From Nocardioides sp. YR527 (lineage in GTDB: Bacteria; Actinomycetota; Actinomycetes; Propionibacteriales; Nocardioidaceae), in NCBI RefSeq assembly GCF_900101045.1, contig NZ_FNFN01000004.1, forward strand, positions 310,001-374,000: a DNA stretch of 64,000 bases, written 5' to 3'. This document shows positions 25,058 to 33,737 of this stretch, in pieces. Made by a program: the position numbers and the translations under genes. Within the stretch, counting starts at the first letter, position 1. Each line of letters begins with the position of its first letter. The notes beneath the pieces were generated by a model. That model was not told where the DNA came from. It saw only the letters and a list, made by a program, of their open reading frames with translations, and did not search any database.

Positions 25058-25468
25058 ATGTCACGTATCCAGCTCGCCCTCAACGTCGACGACCTCGAGG
25101 AGTCGATCGCCTTCTACACCAAGCTCTTCGCCACCGAGCCGGCGAAGATCCGTCCCGGCTATGCGAACTTCGCCGTCGCCGAGCCGCCGCTCAAGCTCGT
25201 CCTGATGGAGAACCCGGGCAAGGGCGGCTCGCTCAACCACCTCGGGGTCGAGGTCTCCGACACCGACACCGTCGACGCCGAGCAGACCCGGCTCGCCGAA
25301 GCCGGCTTCGCCTCGATCGACGAGCGCGGCACCGAGTGCTGCTACGCCAAGCAGGACAAGTTCTGGGTCGAGGGGACCCCGAACGGGGAGCGCTGGGAGG
25401 TCTACACCGTCCTCGGCGACGCCCCGGTGATGTGCGACAGCACCGGGGCATCGCCCTGTTGCGCCTAG
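25058..25468 (+). CDS. arsI: ArsI/CadI-type VOC protein (probable C-As lyase)
   Basis: This 136-aa vicinal-oxygen-chelate protein probably cleaves the carbon-arsenic bond of trivalent organoarsenicals. The iron ligands expected for the family are Gln5, His61 and Glu114. The substrate-binding vicinal cysteines are Cys94-Cys95 (TECCYAKQ). The C-terminal cysteine pair SPCCA may bind metal. It also resembles mycobacterial CadI, a cadmium-induced protein. GAGGAGG precedes the ATG, and ArsR is divergent. Organoarsenical lyase is preferred because the cysteine pair and ligand set are intact. Confidence 0.82.
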   Translation: MSRIQLALNVDDLEESIAFYTKLFATEPAKIRPGYANFAVAEPPLKLVLMENPGKGGSLNHLGVEVSDTDTVDAEQTRLAEAGFASIDERGTECCYAKQDKFWVEGTPNGERWEVYTVLGDAPVMCDSTGASPCCA

Positions 25469-25474
25469 AACGGG

Positions 25475-26497
25475 TCAGTCGACCGGGGCGTCGACGACCG
25501 GGGTGCCGTGGGTGTGGAAGGACGAGATCGTCCTCAGTCCCCATGCCTGGCCCTTGGCCCGCTCGGCCTCGGTCCAGGTGATCAGCGGCCAGTCGGGGGC
25601 GAGCACCAGTCGGGTCAGCGGGTTGCACAGCTCGATCCGGTTGCCGCCGGGCTCGTAGACGTACAGGAAGAACGTCTGCTGGATCGCGTGCTTGTGCGGC
25701 CCGGTCTCGATGAACACGCCGGTGTCCAGGGCGAGGTCGGCGGCCCGCAGGATGTCCTCGCGGGTGTCGGTGGCGAAGGCCAGGTGATGCAGCCGGCCGG
25801 TCGAGCCGGTCCAGTCCTCGGTGTAGACGAGGTCGTACGACTTCTGGGTGAAGGTCGACCAGCGGGCACCGATGTGGCCGTCGTCGAGCCGGATCTGCTC
25901 GGTGGGGCGGGCACCGAGGGCGTCGATCACGAAGCCGGTGGTCGTCTCGACCTCGCGGGCCAGGTAGTTGATGTGGTCCAGGCGCCGCACCGCGACGCCG
26001 TGGCCGGGCTTGGCCTGGGGCTGGTTCTTCAGGCCCGGGCGGAGCTCGTCCGGCGCCTCCCAGTACTCGGTCTCGTGGTAGAGCGCGAACTCGTGCCCGT
26101 CGGGGTCCTGGGTCACCCACAGCGGCCCGATGCCCGGCTCGTCGTTCGTCCACTCGCCGATCGCGCCGGTCGCCTCGACCGCGGCGATCCGGCGCTCGAG
26201 CGCCTCGGGGGAGGAGCAGCGCAGCGCCGTACGTCCGATGCCGGGTGTGTCCCGCCGGGTGACCACGATGCTGTGGTGCTCGTAGTCGTCCCAGGTGCGC
26301 AGGTAGGTGTGGTCGCCCTCCTGGGCCGAGACGGTCAGGCCGAGGAAGTCGGTGAAGAATCCGACGGTCTCGGCCGGCGTCGGGGTGAAGAGCTGCGCGT
26401 GGCCGATGTGCGCCACGTCGCCCAGCGGTGGGCGGGTGGGGGTGTCGGCGACCATCTGCTTGAGCGAGGTCAGGTTCTCCGGAACAGGGTTGGGCAT
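25475..26497 (-). CDS. Type I (VOC) extradiol ring-cleavage dioxygenase
   Basis: This 340-aa protein has two vicinal-oxygen-chelate domains, as in catechol 2,3-dioxygenases. The catalytic C-terminal domain has all three iron ligands: His in RLDHINYLA, His in RLHHLAFATDT and Glu in GGNRIELCNP. It also has GPHKHAIQQTFFLYVYEPGG, close to the extradiol signature. It is the last gene of the leftward lig operon and should open an aromatic ring that feeds the oxalomesaconate branch. Protocatechuate or gallate-like substrates are inferred. AAGGA precedes ATG 26497. Confidence 0.82.
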   Translation of the reverse strand: MPNPVPENLTSLKQMVADTPTRPPLGDVAHIGHAQLFTPTPAETVGFFTDFLGLTVSAQEGDHTYLRTWDDYEHHSIVVTRRDTPGIGRTALRCSSPEALERRIAAVEATGAIGEWTNDEPGIGPLWVTQDPDGHEFALYHETEYWEAPDELRPGLKNQPQAKPGHGVAVRRLDHINYLAREVETTTGFVIDALGARPTEQIRLDDGHIGARWSTFTQKSYDLVYTEDWTGSTGRLHHLAFATDTREDILRAADLALDTGVFIETGPHKHAIQQTFFLYVYEPGGNRIELCNPLTRLVLAPDWPLITWTEAERAKGQAWGLRTISSFHTHGTPVVDAPVD

Positions 26498-26511
26498 GAT
26501 CGGTCCTTCCG

Positions 26512-27873
26512 TCAGCGCACCGGGACGGCGCCGGCCTCGGCGGCCAGGCGGGCCTTGCGGGTCGCCGGGCCGAAGATCGCCAGGGCGAGCGCCCCGACCA
26601 CCCAGGTGCCGGCGATGAAGTAGAAGACGGCCTGGTAGCCCAGCCCGCTGTAGAGGCCGGCGATGATCAGCGGGCCGGCGGCGTTGGAGAGCCGGCCGAG
26701 ACCGTAGGAGAGCGAGGTGCCGAGCGAGCGGCCCCTGGTGTCGTAGAGCTCGGGGGAGTAGGCGTAGGCCAGCGCGGTGTAGCCACGCTCGAACAGGTTC
26801 ACCAGGAACCCGAAGGCGACGATCAGCAGCGGCGTGAAGGTCAGCCCGTAGAGCAGACCGGAACCGGCGATGATCAGGCCGAAGACGACCAGGCACCACT
26901 TGCGCTCGTAGCGGTCGGTGACCAGCGAGGCCAGGAAGGAGCCGAGCGGGGCGCCGATGGTGGTCAGTGCGACGTAGAAGATCGAGTCCTCGACGCTGAC
27001 GCCCTCGGCCGCGAGCAGGGTGGGCGCCCAGGACGAGAAGCCGAAGAAGCCGATCGTCTGAGAGATCCACAGCACCGAGAGCAGGATCGTCGGGTAGAGG
27101 AACCGCTTGTCCTTCAGCATCGCCAGCCCGGCCCTGGTGACGGGCCCACCCTCGACCGGTGCCAGCGCCGCGGGGAGCGGGCCGTGCTCGGCGGCCGCGT
27201 CGCGCTCCAGGCCGACCAGGATCTCCTCGGCCTCCGCATGGCGACCGCGCGACTCCAGCCACTGCGGCGACTCCACCAGACGGCGTACGAAGAAGAGGAA
27301 GAGCACACCGAAGGCACCCCAGAGGAAGACCAGGCGCCAGGTCCAGTCGGCGATCGGCACGACCGCGGAGGCGATCAGGTTGGTCGCGGGCGTGCCGCAG
27401 ATGCCGATCATGATGACGTACGCCTGGAACTTGCCGCGCTTGGCGCGCGGGAAGAGCTCGTTCATGTAGACCACGGCCACCACGGTCATCGCGGAGAGCC
27501 CGGCGCTGGTCATCACCCGGAACGCGCCCATCGAGACGATGTCCCAGGCGAAGACGCTGGCGAAGGACCAGACCGAGAACCAGATGGTGGTCGCCACGAG
27601 CGTACGTTTCCGGCCGAGCCGGTCGGCCAGGCCGCCGGCCACCACGGACCCTAGGAACATGCCGACGAACGAGAGCGAGGTGACGTACGCGATGTGGTTG
27701 ATCGTCACGCCCCACTGCTCGCGCATCACCGGAGCCGTCGTGGCGAAGGTGTTGATGTCGGCGAACTCGAAGAAGTAGGCGAACGCGAGCGCGACGGTGG
27801 CGAGCTTGTGGAACCTGGAGATGGGCAGCCGGTCGAGCCGGTTGGCTGCGTTGGTGGGGGTGAGGTCAGGCAC
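26512..27873 (-). CDS. MFS transporter, probable aromatic acid importer
   Basis: This 453-aa, twelve-helix MFS protein resembles the NiaP/sugar-porter-like aromatic acid transporters. It opens RLDRLPISRFHKLATVALAFAYFFEFAD and has loop motif GGLADRLGRKRTL near residue 85. The ERGYTALAYAYSPELYDTRGRSLG stretch near residue 360 is the PETR-like signature. It overlaps ligI by eight bases and precedes the dioxygenase, so it probably imports the aromatic acid that this operon degrades. Confidence 0.82.
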   Translation of the reverse strand: MPDLTPTNAANRLDRLPISRFHKLATVALAFAYFFEFADINTFATTAPVMREQWGVTINHIAYVTSLSFVGMFLGSVVAGGLADRLGRKRTLVATTIWFSVWSFASVFAWDIVSMGAFRVMTSAGLSAMTVVAVVYMNELFPRAKRGKFQAYVIMIGICGTPATNLIASAVVPIADWTWRLVFLWGAFGVLFLFFVRRLVESPQWLESRGRHAEAEEILVGLERDAAAEHGPLPAALAPVEGGPVTRAGLAMLKDKRFLYPTILLSVLWISQTIGFFGFSSWAPTLLAAEGVSVEDSIFYVALTTIGAPLGSFLASLVTDRYERKWCLVVFGLIIAGSGLLYGLTFTPLLIVAFGFLVNLFERGYTALAYAYSPELYDTRGRSLGTSLSYGLGRLSNAAGPLIIAGLYSGLGYQAVFYFIAGTWVVGALALAIFGPATRKARLAAEAGAVPVR

Positions 27874-28777
27874 TGTGCTCTCCTTCGGGCCAGTACAGGC
27901 GCATGGGGTTGTCCACGAGCAGCGCCTGCTGCAGCTCGGGGGTGGGGGCGATGTGCGGGATGTGGTCGACCAGCAGCCCGTCGTCGGGCATGTGGTCCTT
28001 CAGGTTGGGGTGGGGCCAGTCGGTGCCCCACAGCACGCGGTCGGGGAAGCGCTCGACGACCTTGCGGGCGAACGGGACGACGTCTGCATAGGCGTGTCGT
28101 TGCCCGTCGAGGGCTGCGGGGCCGGTCACCGTGAGGCGCTCGGGGCAGGAGACCTTGACCCACACGTCGTTGGCCGCGACGAAGTCGAGGAACTCCGCGA
28201 ACTCGGGTCCGTCGGGGTCCTTGGTCACGTCGGGACGGCCCATGTGGTCGACGACCAGCGGCACCGGGAGACCGGCGAAGAAGTCCTTCAGGTCCGGCAG
28301 GTCGGCGGCCTCGAAGTAGATGACGACGTGCCAGCCTCGCGGGGCGATCCGGGCCGCGATCGTCTCCAGCGTCTTGGTCGGGGTGACGTCGACGAGGCGC
28401 TTGACGAAGTTGAAACGTACGCCGCGCACGCCCGCTTCGTGGAGCCGGTCCAGCTCCTCGTCGGTGATGTCGGCGCGGACCGTCGCCACCCCGCGGGCTC
28501 GTCCAGCGGAGTGTGCGAGCGCGTCGACGAGGGCGCTGTCGTCGGCGCCGTGGCAGGTCGCCTGGACGAGGACGTTGCGGGCCAGGCCGAGGTGGTCGCG
28601 GAGCGCGAAGAGCTGGTCCTTGGAGGCGTCGACCGGGGTGTACTTGCGCTCCGGCGCGAACGGGAACTCGTCGGCCGGGCCGAAGACATGACAGTGCGCG
28701 TCGACCGCGCCCTCGGGGAGGGTGAAGGTGGGCTCGGTGGGTCCTTCGAACCAGTGCAGCCAGCCGGGGGTGACCAT
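27866..28777 (-). CDS. ligI: 2-Pyrone-4,6-dicarboxylate hydrolase
   Basis: This amidohydrolase-fold lactonase (303 aa) opens 2-pyrone-4,6-dicarboxylate to 4-oxalomesaconate. Family marks are DAHCHVFGP near residue 26, GVRGVRFNFVKRLVD near residue 120, VVDHMGRPDV, and the C-terminal LWGTDWPHPNLKDHMPDDG with the catalytic aspartate. LigI enzymes are unusual amidohydrolases that need no metal. The gene is embedded between ligK (three bases) and the transporter (overlap), so the operon is tight. Confidence 0.9.
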   Translation of the reverse strand: MVTPGWLHWFEGPTEPTFTLPEGAVDAHCHVFGPADEFPFAPERKYTPVDASKDQLFALRDHLGLARNVLVQATCHGADDSALVDALAHSAGRARGVATVRADITDEELDRLHEAGVRGVRFNFVKRLVDVTPTKTLETIAARIAPRGWHVVIYFEAADLPDLKDFFAGLPVPLVVDHMGRPDVTKDPDGPEFAEFLDFVAANDVWVKVSCPERLTVTGPAALDGQRHAYADVVPFARKVVERFPDRVLWGTDWPHPNLKDHMPDDGLLVDHIPHIAPTPELQQALLVDNPMRLYWPEGEHSA

Positions 28778-28780
28778 CGA

Positions 28781-29464
28781 TCAGTCCTTGTAGGTGAGGC
28801 CGAGCTCGGCGAGCTTCGGGCGCATGTCGTAGATGTCGAGGCCGAGCTCTCCGGCCTGGAAGCGGGTGCGTTTGCCGGCCTCGGCGTCCTCGCGGCGGCC
28901 GGCGGCTTCGGCGACCTCGGCGGCGAGGGCGGCCGGCACGACGACCACGCCGTCGGCATCGGCGACGACGACGTCTCCGGGGTTGACCAGCGCGTTCGCG
29001 ACGACGACCGGGACGTTGACCGAGCCGAGGGTCGCCTTGACGGTGCCCTTCGCGTTGATCGCGCGGGAGAAGACCGGGAAGTCCATCTCGCGCAGCTCGT
29101 CGACGTCGCGGCAGCCGCCGTCGATGACCAGCCCGCGGGCGCCGCGGCTGCGGAGCGAGGTGGCCAGCAGCTCGCCGAAGAAGCCGTCCTCGGACTCGGT
29201 CACGCAGCCGGCCACGACGACATCGCCCTCCTGGACCTGCTCGGCGGCGACGTGCAGCATCCAGTTGTCACCGGGCTGGAGCAGTACGGTCACGGCCGTG
29301 CCGCACAGCCTCGCGCCCTCATAGACCGGTCGGATGTACGGCCGCAGCAGCCCGAGCCGTCCCATCGCCTCGTGGATGGTGGCGACGCCGAACTGCGCCA
29401 GGGCGTCGACCGCCGCGCGGTCGGCGCGCTTGATGTTGGTGTGAACTACTCCGAGCTCGTGCAC
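28781..29464 (-). CDS. ligK: 4-Carboxy-4-hydroxy-2-oxoadipate aldolase
   Basis: This RraA-fold class II aldolase (227 aa) splits 4-carboxy-4-hydroxy-2-oxoadipate into oxaloacetate and pyruvate. ATIHEAMGRLGLLRPYIRP and VTVLLQPGDNWMLHVAAE match LigK/GalC closely. The metal-binding arginine-aspartate pair is in IDGGCRDVDEL, and ATLGSVNVPVV is conserved. GTG 29464 is the start, with AAGGAG nine bases upstream. It is called LigK rather than the RNase E inhibitor RraA because of its neighbours and the PGDNW motif. Confidence 0.9.
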   Translation of the reverse strand: MHELGVVHTNIKRADRAAVDALAQFGVATIHEAMGRLGLLRPYIRPVYEGARLCGTAVTVLLQPGDNWMLHVAAEQVQEGDVVVAGCVTESEDGFFGELLATSLRSRGARGLVIDGGCRDVDELREMDFPVFSRAINAKGTVKATLGSVNVPVVVANALVNPGDVVVADADGVVVVPAALAAEVAEAAGRREDAEAGKRTRFQAGELGLDIYDMRPKLAELGLTYKD

Positions 29465-29494
29465 GGTGTTGATCTCCTTGCTGGGTTCGCGCGG

Positions 29495-29565
29495 TGTAAC
29501 ACGCTGTTCGTAGGACTATCCGGTCGTTCAGATAGGGCGAGTAGTCCTACGAACGACGTGTTACA
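29495..29565. repeat. 24-bp inverted repeat between ligJ and ligK
   Basis: The arms 29495-29518 and 29542-29565 pair with two mismatches around a 23-base loop. It lies within the operon and could cap, pause or terminate transcription. The core GTTCG-TA-GGACTA resembles the palindrome at 14171-14239. Confidence 0.7.
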
Positions 29566-29574
29566 GGGGAGGCG

Positions 29575-30612
29575 TCAGCGGCCCTGGTCGGCGAGTCGCC
29601 GGTCCAAGAGCGGGTAGACGCGGCGGGCGTTGGTCTCGGTCAGGGCGGCCAGGTCGGCCTCGGGGAGGCCGTGATCGGCGGCGTACGTCTCGACGTAGCG
29701 GCGGGTGTCGTCGAAGTGGTGGCCGGTGTCCGGGTCGATGCCGCGGACGGCGCCGATCATCTCCGAGGCGAACAGGACGCTGCTGTGCGGGACGACGTCG
29801 AGGAGGAGGTCGATCCCCGGCTGGTGGTAGACGCAGGTGTCGAAGAAGACGTTCCGCATCAGGGTCTCCCGCGGATCCGGGCGGCCGAGAGCCTGGGCGA
29901 GACCGCGGAAGCGGCCCCAGTGGTAGGGGACCGCACCGCCGCCGTGCGGGATCACCAGGCGCAGGTCGCGGAAGTCGGCGAAGAGGTCGCCGGTCAGCAG
30001 CTGCATGAACGCGGTCGTGTCGGCGTTGAGGTAATGGGCGCCGGTGGTGTGGAAGGCCGGGTTGCAGCTGGTGGAGACGTGGATCATCGCCGGTACGTCG
30101 AGCTCGGAGAGCTTCTCCCAGATCGGGTACCAGGATCTGTCGGTCAGGGGCGGCGCCGTCCAGTGGCCGCCGGACGGGTCGGGGTTGACGTTGACCGCGA
30201 CGGCACCGAGCTCGGTGACGGCGCGCTCGATCTCGGCGACCGTCGTGGCCGGGTCGACACCGGGCGACTGCGGGAGCATGGCGCCCGCCGCGAACCGGTC
30301 CGGATAGAGATCGGCCACCCGGGCGCACAGGTCGTTGCAGATCCGTGCCCACGCCGTGGAGGTCTCCAGGTCGCCGATGTGATGGGCCATGAACGAGGCC
30401 CGCGGGGAGAAGACGGTCACGTCGATGCCGCGCTCGTCCATCTGGCGCAGCTGGTTGGCCTCGATGGTCTCGCGGATCTGGTCGTCCGAGATCCGCGGTC
30501 CGGCCGGGTCCGGGGTGGCGCTGGGGTCGGTCAGGGCCGCGACCTGCGCGTCGCGCCACTCGCCCAGCGGAGCCGGCGCGGTCGTGTAGTGGCCGTGGAC
30601 GTCGATGATCAT
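29575..30612 (-). CDS. ligJ: 4-Oxalomesaconate hydratase
   Basis: This amidohydrolase-family hydratase (345 aa) adds water to oxalomesaconate. The metal site is in IIDVHGHYT at the start. Further LigJ marks are ISDDQIRETIEANQLRQMDERG, FSPRASFMAHHIGD, NPDPSGGHWTAPPLTDRSWYP, IPHGGGAVPYHWGRFRGLA and LFASEMIGAVRGIDPDTGHHFDDT. These align with the Sphingobium enzyme throughout. ATG 30612 overlaps the tautomerase stop by four bases. Confidence 0.92.
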   Translation of the reverse strand: MIIDVHGHYTTAPAPLGEWRDAQVAALTDPSATPDPAGPRISDDQIRETIEANQLRQMDERGIDVTVFSPRASFMAHHIGDLETSTAWARICNDLCARVADLYPDRFAAGAMLPQSPGVDPATTVAEIERAVTELGAVAVNVNPDPSGGHWTAPPLTDRSWYPIWEKLSELDVPAMIHVSTSCNPAFHTTGAHYLNADTTAFMQLLTGDLFADFRDLRLVIPHGGGAVPYHWGRFRGLAQALGRPDPRETLMRNVFFDTCVYHQPGIDLLLDVVPHSSVLFASEMIGAVRGIDPDTGHHFDDTRRYVETYAADHGLPEADLAALTETNARRVYPLLDRRLADQGR

Positions 30613-31760
30613 GCGGGGGTCTCCTGGGTCCAGAGGAAGCTCGGGACCATGGCCCGGCCGGCCATGATCAGCCGAGCCGTACGCAGCAGGGCGGATCGGG
30701 TCACGCGGGTCGGGTCGTCCGGGTCGAGCCCCAGCGTCACGCTGAACTCGCCGGTGGGGTGCTCGACGCTGAGCGTCGTCTCGTCGCCGGTGATCTCCGG
30801 CAGTTCCGCGAGGTCATGGGCCACGGAGCCAGGCAGCACAGCCGCGGTCGCGGCGGTGACGGCGGCCAGGACGCCGATCGAGCGATGGGTGCGGTGGGGG
30901 ATCAGGCTGCGGGTGCCGATCGCGCCGCCGTGCCTCGGGGCGGAGACGAGCGTCATCTTGGGATAGCTCTTCTCGGTGACGTCGCCCAGGCCCATCGCGT
31001 GGCCGGCGACGATCCGCAGCGCCTCGATCCGCGCCCGGAGCGCGTCGTCGGCGTCGATCTTCTCGGGGCTCTCGGCGCCGGTCGCGCCGAGGTCTCGGGC
31101 GTCGACGACCACCAGCGGCTGGCCGTTGTCGATCAGGGTGACGTCGATCGCGCCGAGGCCGGGGACGTCGAGGGTGTCGCGTACGTTGCCGGTCGGCAGC
31201 AGGCTCCCGGCCACCGAGCCGGCCGTGTCGAGGAACCCGATCCGCACCGGCGCCGCCGTGCCGGGGACGCCGTCGATGCGGGCCTCGCCGTCGTAGCGTA
31301 CGAAGCGCTGCCCGTCCGGGCCGGCAGGCGTCTGCACGGTGATCTCGGCGACCGCGCCGGTGTTGCGGGTGAGGACTCGGGCCGTGGTGGTGTCGCTGTC
31401 GGGGATCACCATGCCGGTCTCGATCGCGAACGGCAGCACCGCGGCCAGCATGTTGCCGCAGTTGGGCGTCGTGTCGACCCGGTCCGAGTCGGGCTGCAGC
31501 TGGGCGAAGGTCCACTCCACATCGATGCCATCGCTCCCCGGCGCGACGATGCCCGCCTTGCTGGTCAGCGGGTGACCGCCACCTAGCCCGTCCACCTGGA
31601 GCGGGTCGGGCGAGCCCATCACCGCCAGCAGCACCGCGTCGCGCTGTGCGGTGTCGGCCGGCAGGTCGCGGGCGTCGAAGAACGGGCCGCGGGAGGTCCC
31701 GCCGCGCATGAGGAGACACCGCACGGGTGTCTGGGTTCGGGGGTGTGGGGCATGACGCAC
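30609..31760 (-). CDS. ligU: 4-Oxalomesaconate tautomerase (PrpF family)
   Basis: This PrpF-like isomerase (383 aa) has two similar epimerase-type domains. It reads VRCLLMRGGTSRGPFF at the start (PrpF/GalD/LigU signature), GGGHPLTSKAGIVAP near residue 60, and PNCGNMLAAVLPFAIE with the catalytic cysteine near residue 100. Next to ligJ and ligK it most likely isomerises oxalomesaconate rather than aconitate. It is the first gene of the operon. GTG 31760 is used as start with low certainty; a GATTGttagCAATC site lies 26 bases upstream. Confidence 0.87.
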   Translation of the reverse strand: MRHAPHPRTQTPVRCLLMRGGTSRGPFFDARDLPADTAQRDAVLLAVMGSPDPLQVDGLGGGHPLTSKAGIVAPGSDGIDVEWTFAQLQPDSDRVDTTPNCGNMLAAVLPFAIETGMVIPDSDTTTARVLTRNTGAVAEITVQTPAGPDGQRFVRYDGEARIDGVPGTAAPVRIGFLDTAGSVAGSLLPTGNVRDTLDVPGLGAIDVTLIDNGQPLVVVDARDLGATGAESPEKIDADDALRARIEALRIVAGHAMGLGDVTEKSYPKMTLVSAPRHGGAIGTRSLIPHRTHRSIGVLAAVTAATAAVLPGSVAHDLAELPEITGDETTLSVEHPTGEFSVTLGLDPDDPTRVTRSALLRTARLIMAGRAMVPSFLWTQETPA

Positions 31761-31785
31761 GTCACAGACGATAGATCATCAACAA

Positions 31786-31799
31786 GATTGTTAGCAATC
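31786..31799. promoter_or_regulatory. Operator-like palindrome upstream of the lig operon
   Basis: GATTGTTAGCAATC is a perfect GATTG/CAATC inverted repeat. It differs at two central positions from the GntR-type operators at 3391, 5686 and 8772. Confidence 0.55.
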
Positions 31800-31825
31800 T
31801 CGTCGACAAAAGTCTCAGCGGGTGG

Positions 31826-32296
31826 TCAGCGCGGCGTGGCTCCCGTGCGCAGCAGGTCGAGCGTGCGCGGCTCGATGAGGGTGGAGAGGGTGACCACGCT
31901 GGTCGAGCGGACGACGGCATGAGACTGGTCGATGCGCACGAGCACCTCCTGGAGCTTCGCGTGCGACCCGGTCGCGACTTTGCAGAAGACGTCGAAGGAG
32001 CCGGTCGTGACGTACGCCTCCAGCACCTCGGGGATCTCGGCGAGGTCGCGGCGTACGTCCTCGAGGGCTCCCTGGGAGATCTCCAGGGTCACGAATGCCT
32101 GCACCGTGTGGCCGGCGGCGGCCGGGTCGATCGTCGGCGCCCAGTCGCGGATCACGCCCGCCTCGGCCAGCTTGCGCAGCCGGCTCTGCACGGTCGCGCG
32201 CGCGACGCCGGCGACCCGGGAGAGCTCGAGGTCGCCGACTCGCGGGTGGGCGTGCAGGGTCTCCAGGAGAGTGACGTCGAGGTCATCGAGGTTCAT
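31826..32296 (-). CDS. Lrp/AsnC family regulator
   Basis: This 156-aa Lrp-type regulator has an N-terminal helix-turn-helix (LETLHAHPRVGDLELSRVAGVARATVQSRLRKL) and a C-terminal RAM ligand domain with AYVTTGSFDVFCKV. Such proteins bind amino acids. Being divergent from hpd, it probably controls tyrosine breakdown in response to an aromatic amino acid or its keto acid. The 119-base gap holds several GTC/GAC-rich half-sites (ATTGTCTATC, GATCTGACAGATT) but no clear single operator. Confidence 0.85.
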   Translation of the reverse strand: MNLDDLDVTLLETLHAHPRVGDLELSRVAGVARATVQSRLRKLAEAGVIRDWAPTIDPAAAGHTVQAFVTLEISQGALEDVRRDLAEIPEVLEAYVTTGSFDVFCKVATGSHAKLQEVLVRIDQSHAVVRSTSVVTLSTLIEPRTLDLLRTGATPR

Positions 32297-32406
32297 GCAT
32301 CGATAGTAGTCAGATTGTCTATCCGTCTTCGGTTAATGCTGGTCCGATCTGACAGATTGACCAGTGCCCAGTGGTCAACTTGTTTGGTGTGACTCGGCAC
32401 ACTTGA

Positions 32407-33621
<1,215 letters not shown>

Positions 33622-33634
33622 GCCATCGCTCGTC

Positions 33635-33724
33635 GAGTCGGCTCGTCCTGACCGAACTCCACGCCGAGTCGGCGCGTTATGACGCGCCGACTCGGCGGCA
33701 TTTCTGGTCAGAACGAGCCGACTC
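33635..33724. repeat. Nested palindromic repeat, locus A
   Basis: Outer arms 33635-33653 and 33706-33724 pair with one mismatch. The inner 34 bases (33663-33696) have 15-bp perfect arms GCCGAGTCGGCGCGT/ACGCGCCGACTCGGC. It lies at the hpd-qsuB convergent junction. The same inner block is at 38700. Confidence 0.85.
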
Positions 33725-33737
33725 GGCGGGTCTTGGG

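Noticed and set aside
28781..29464. RNase E inhibitor RraA
   Set aside because: The fold is shared, but the PGDNW motif and the ligJ/ligI neighbours fit the aldolase LigK.
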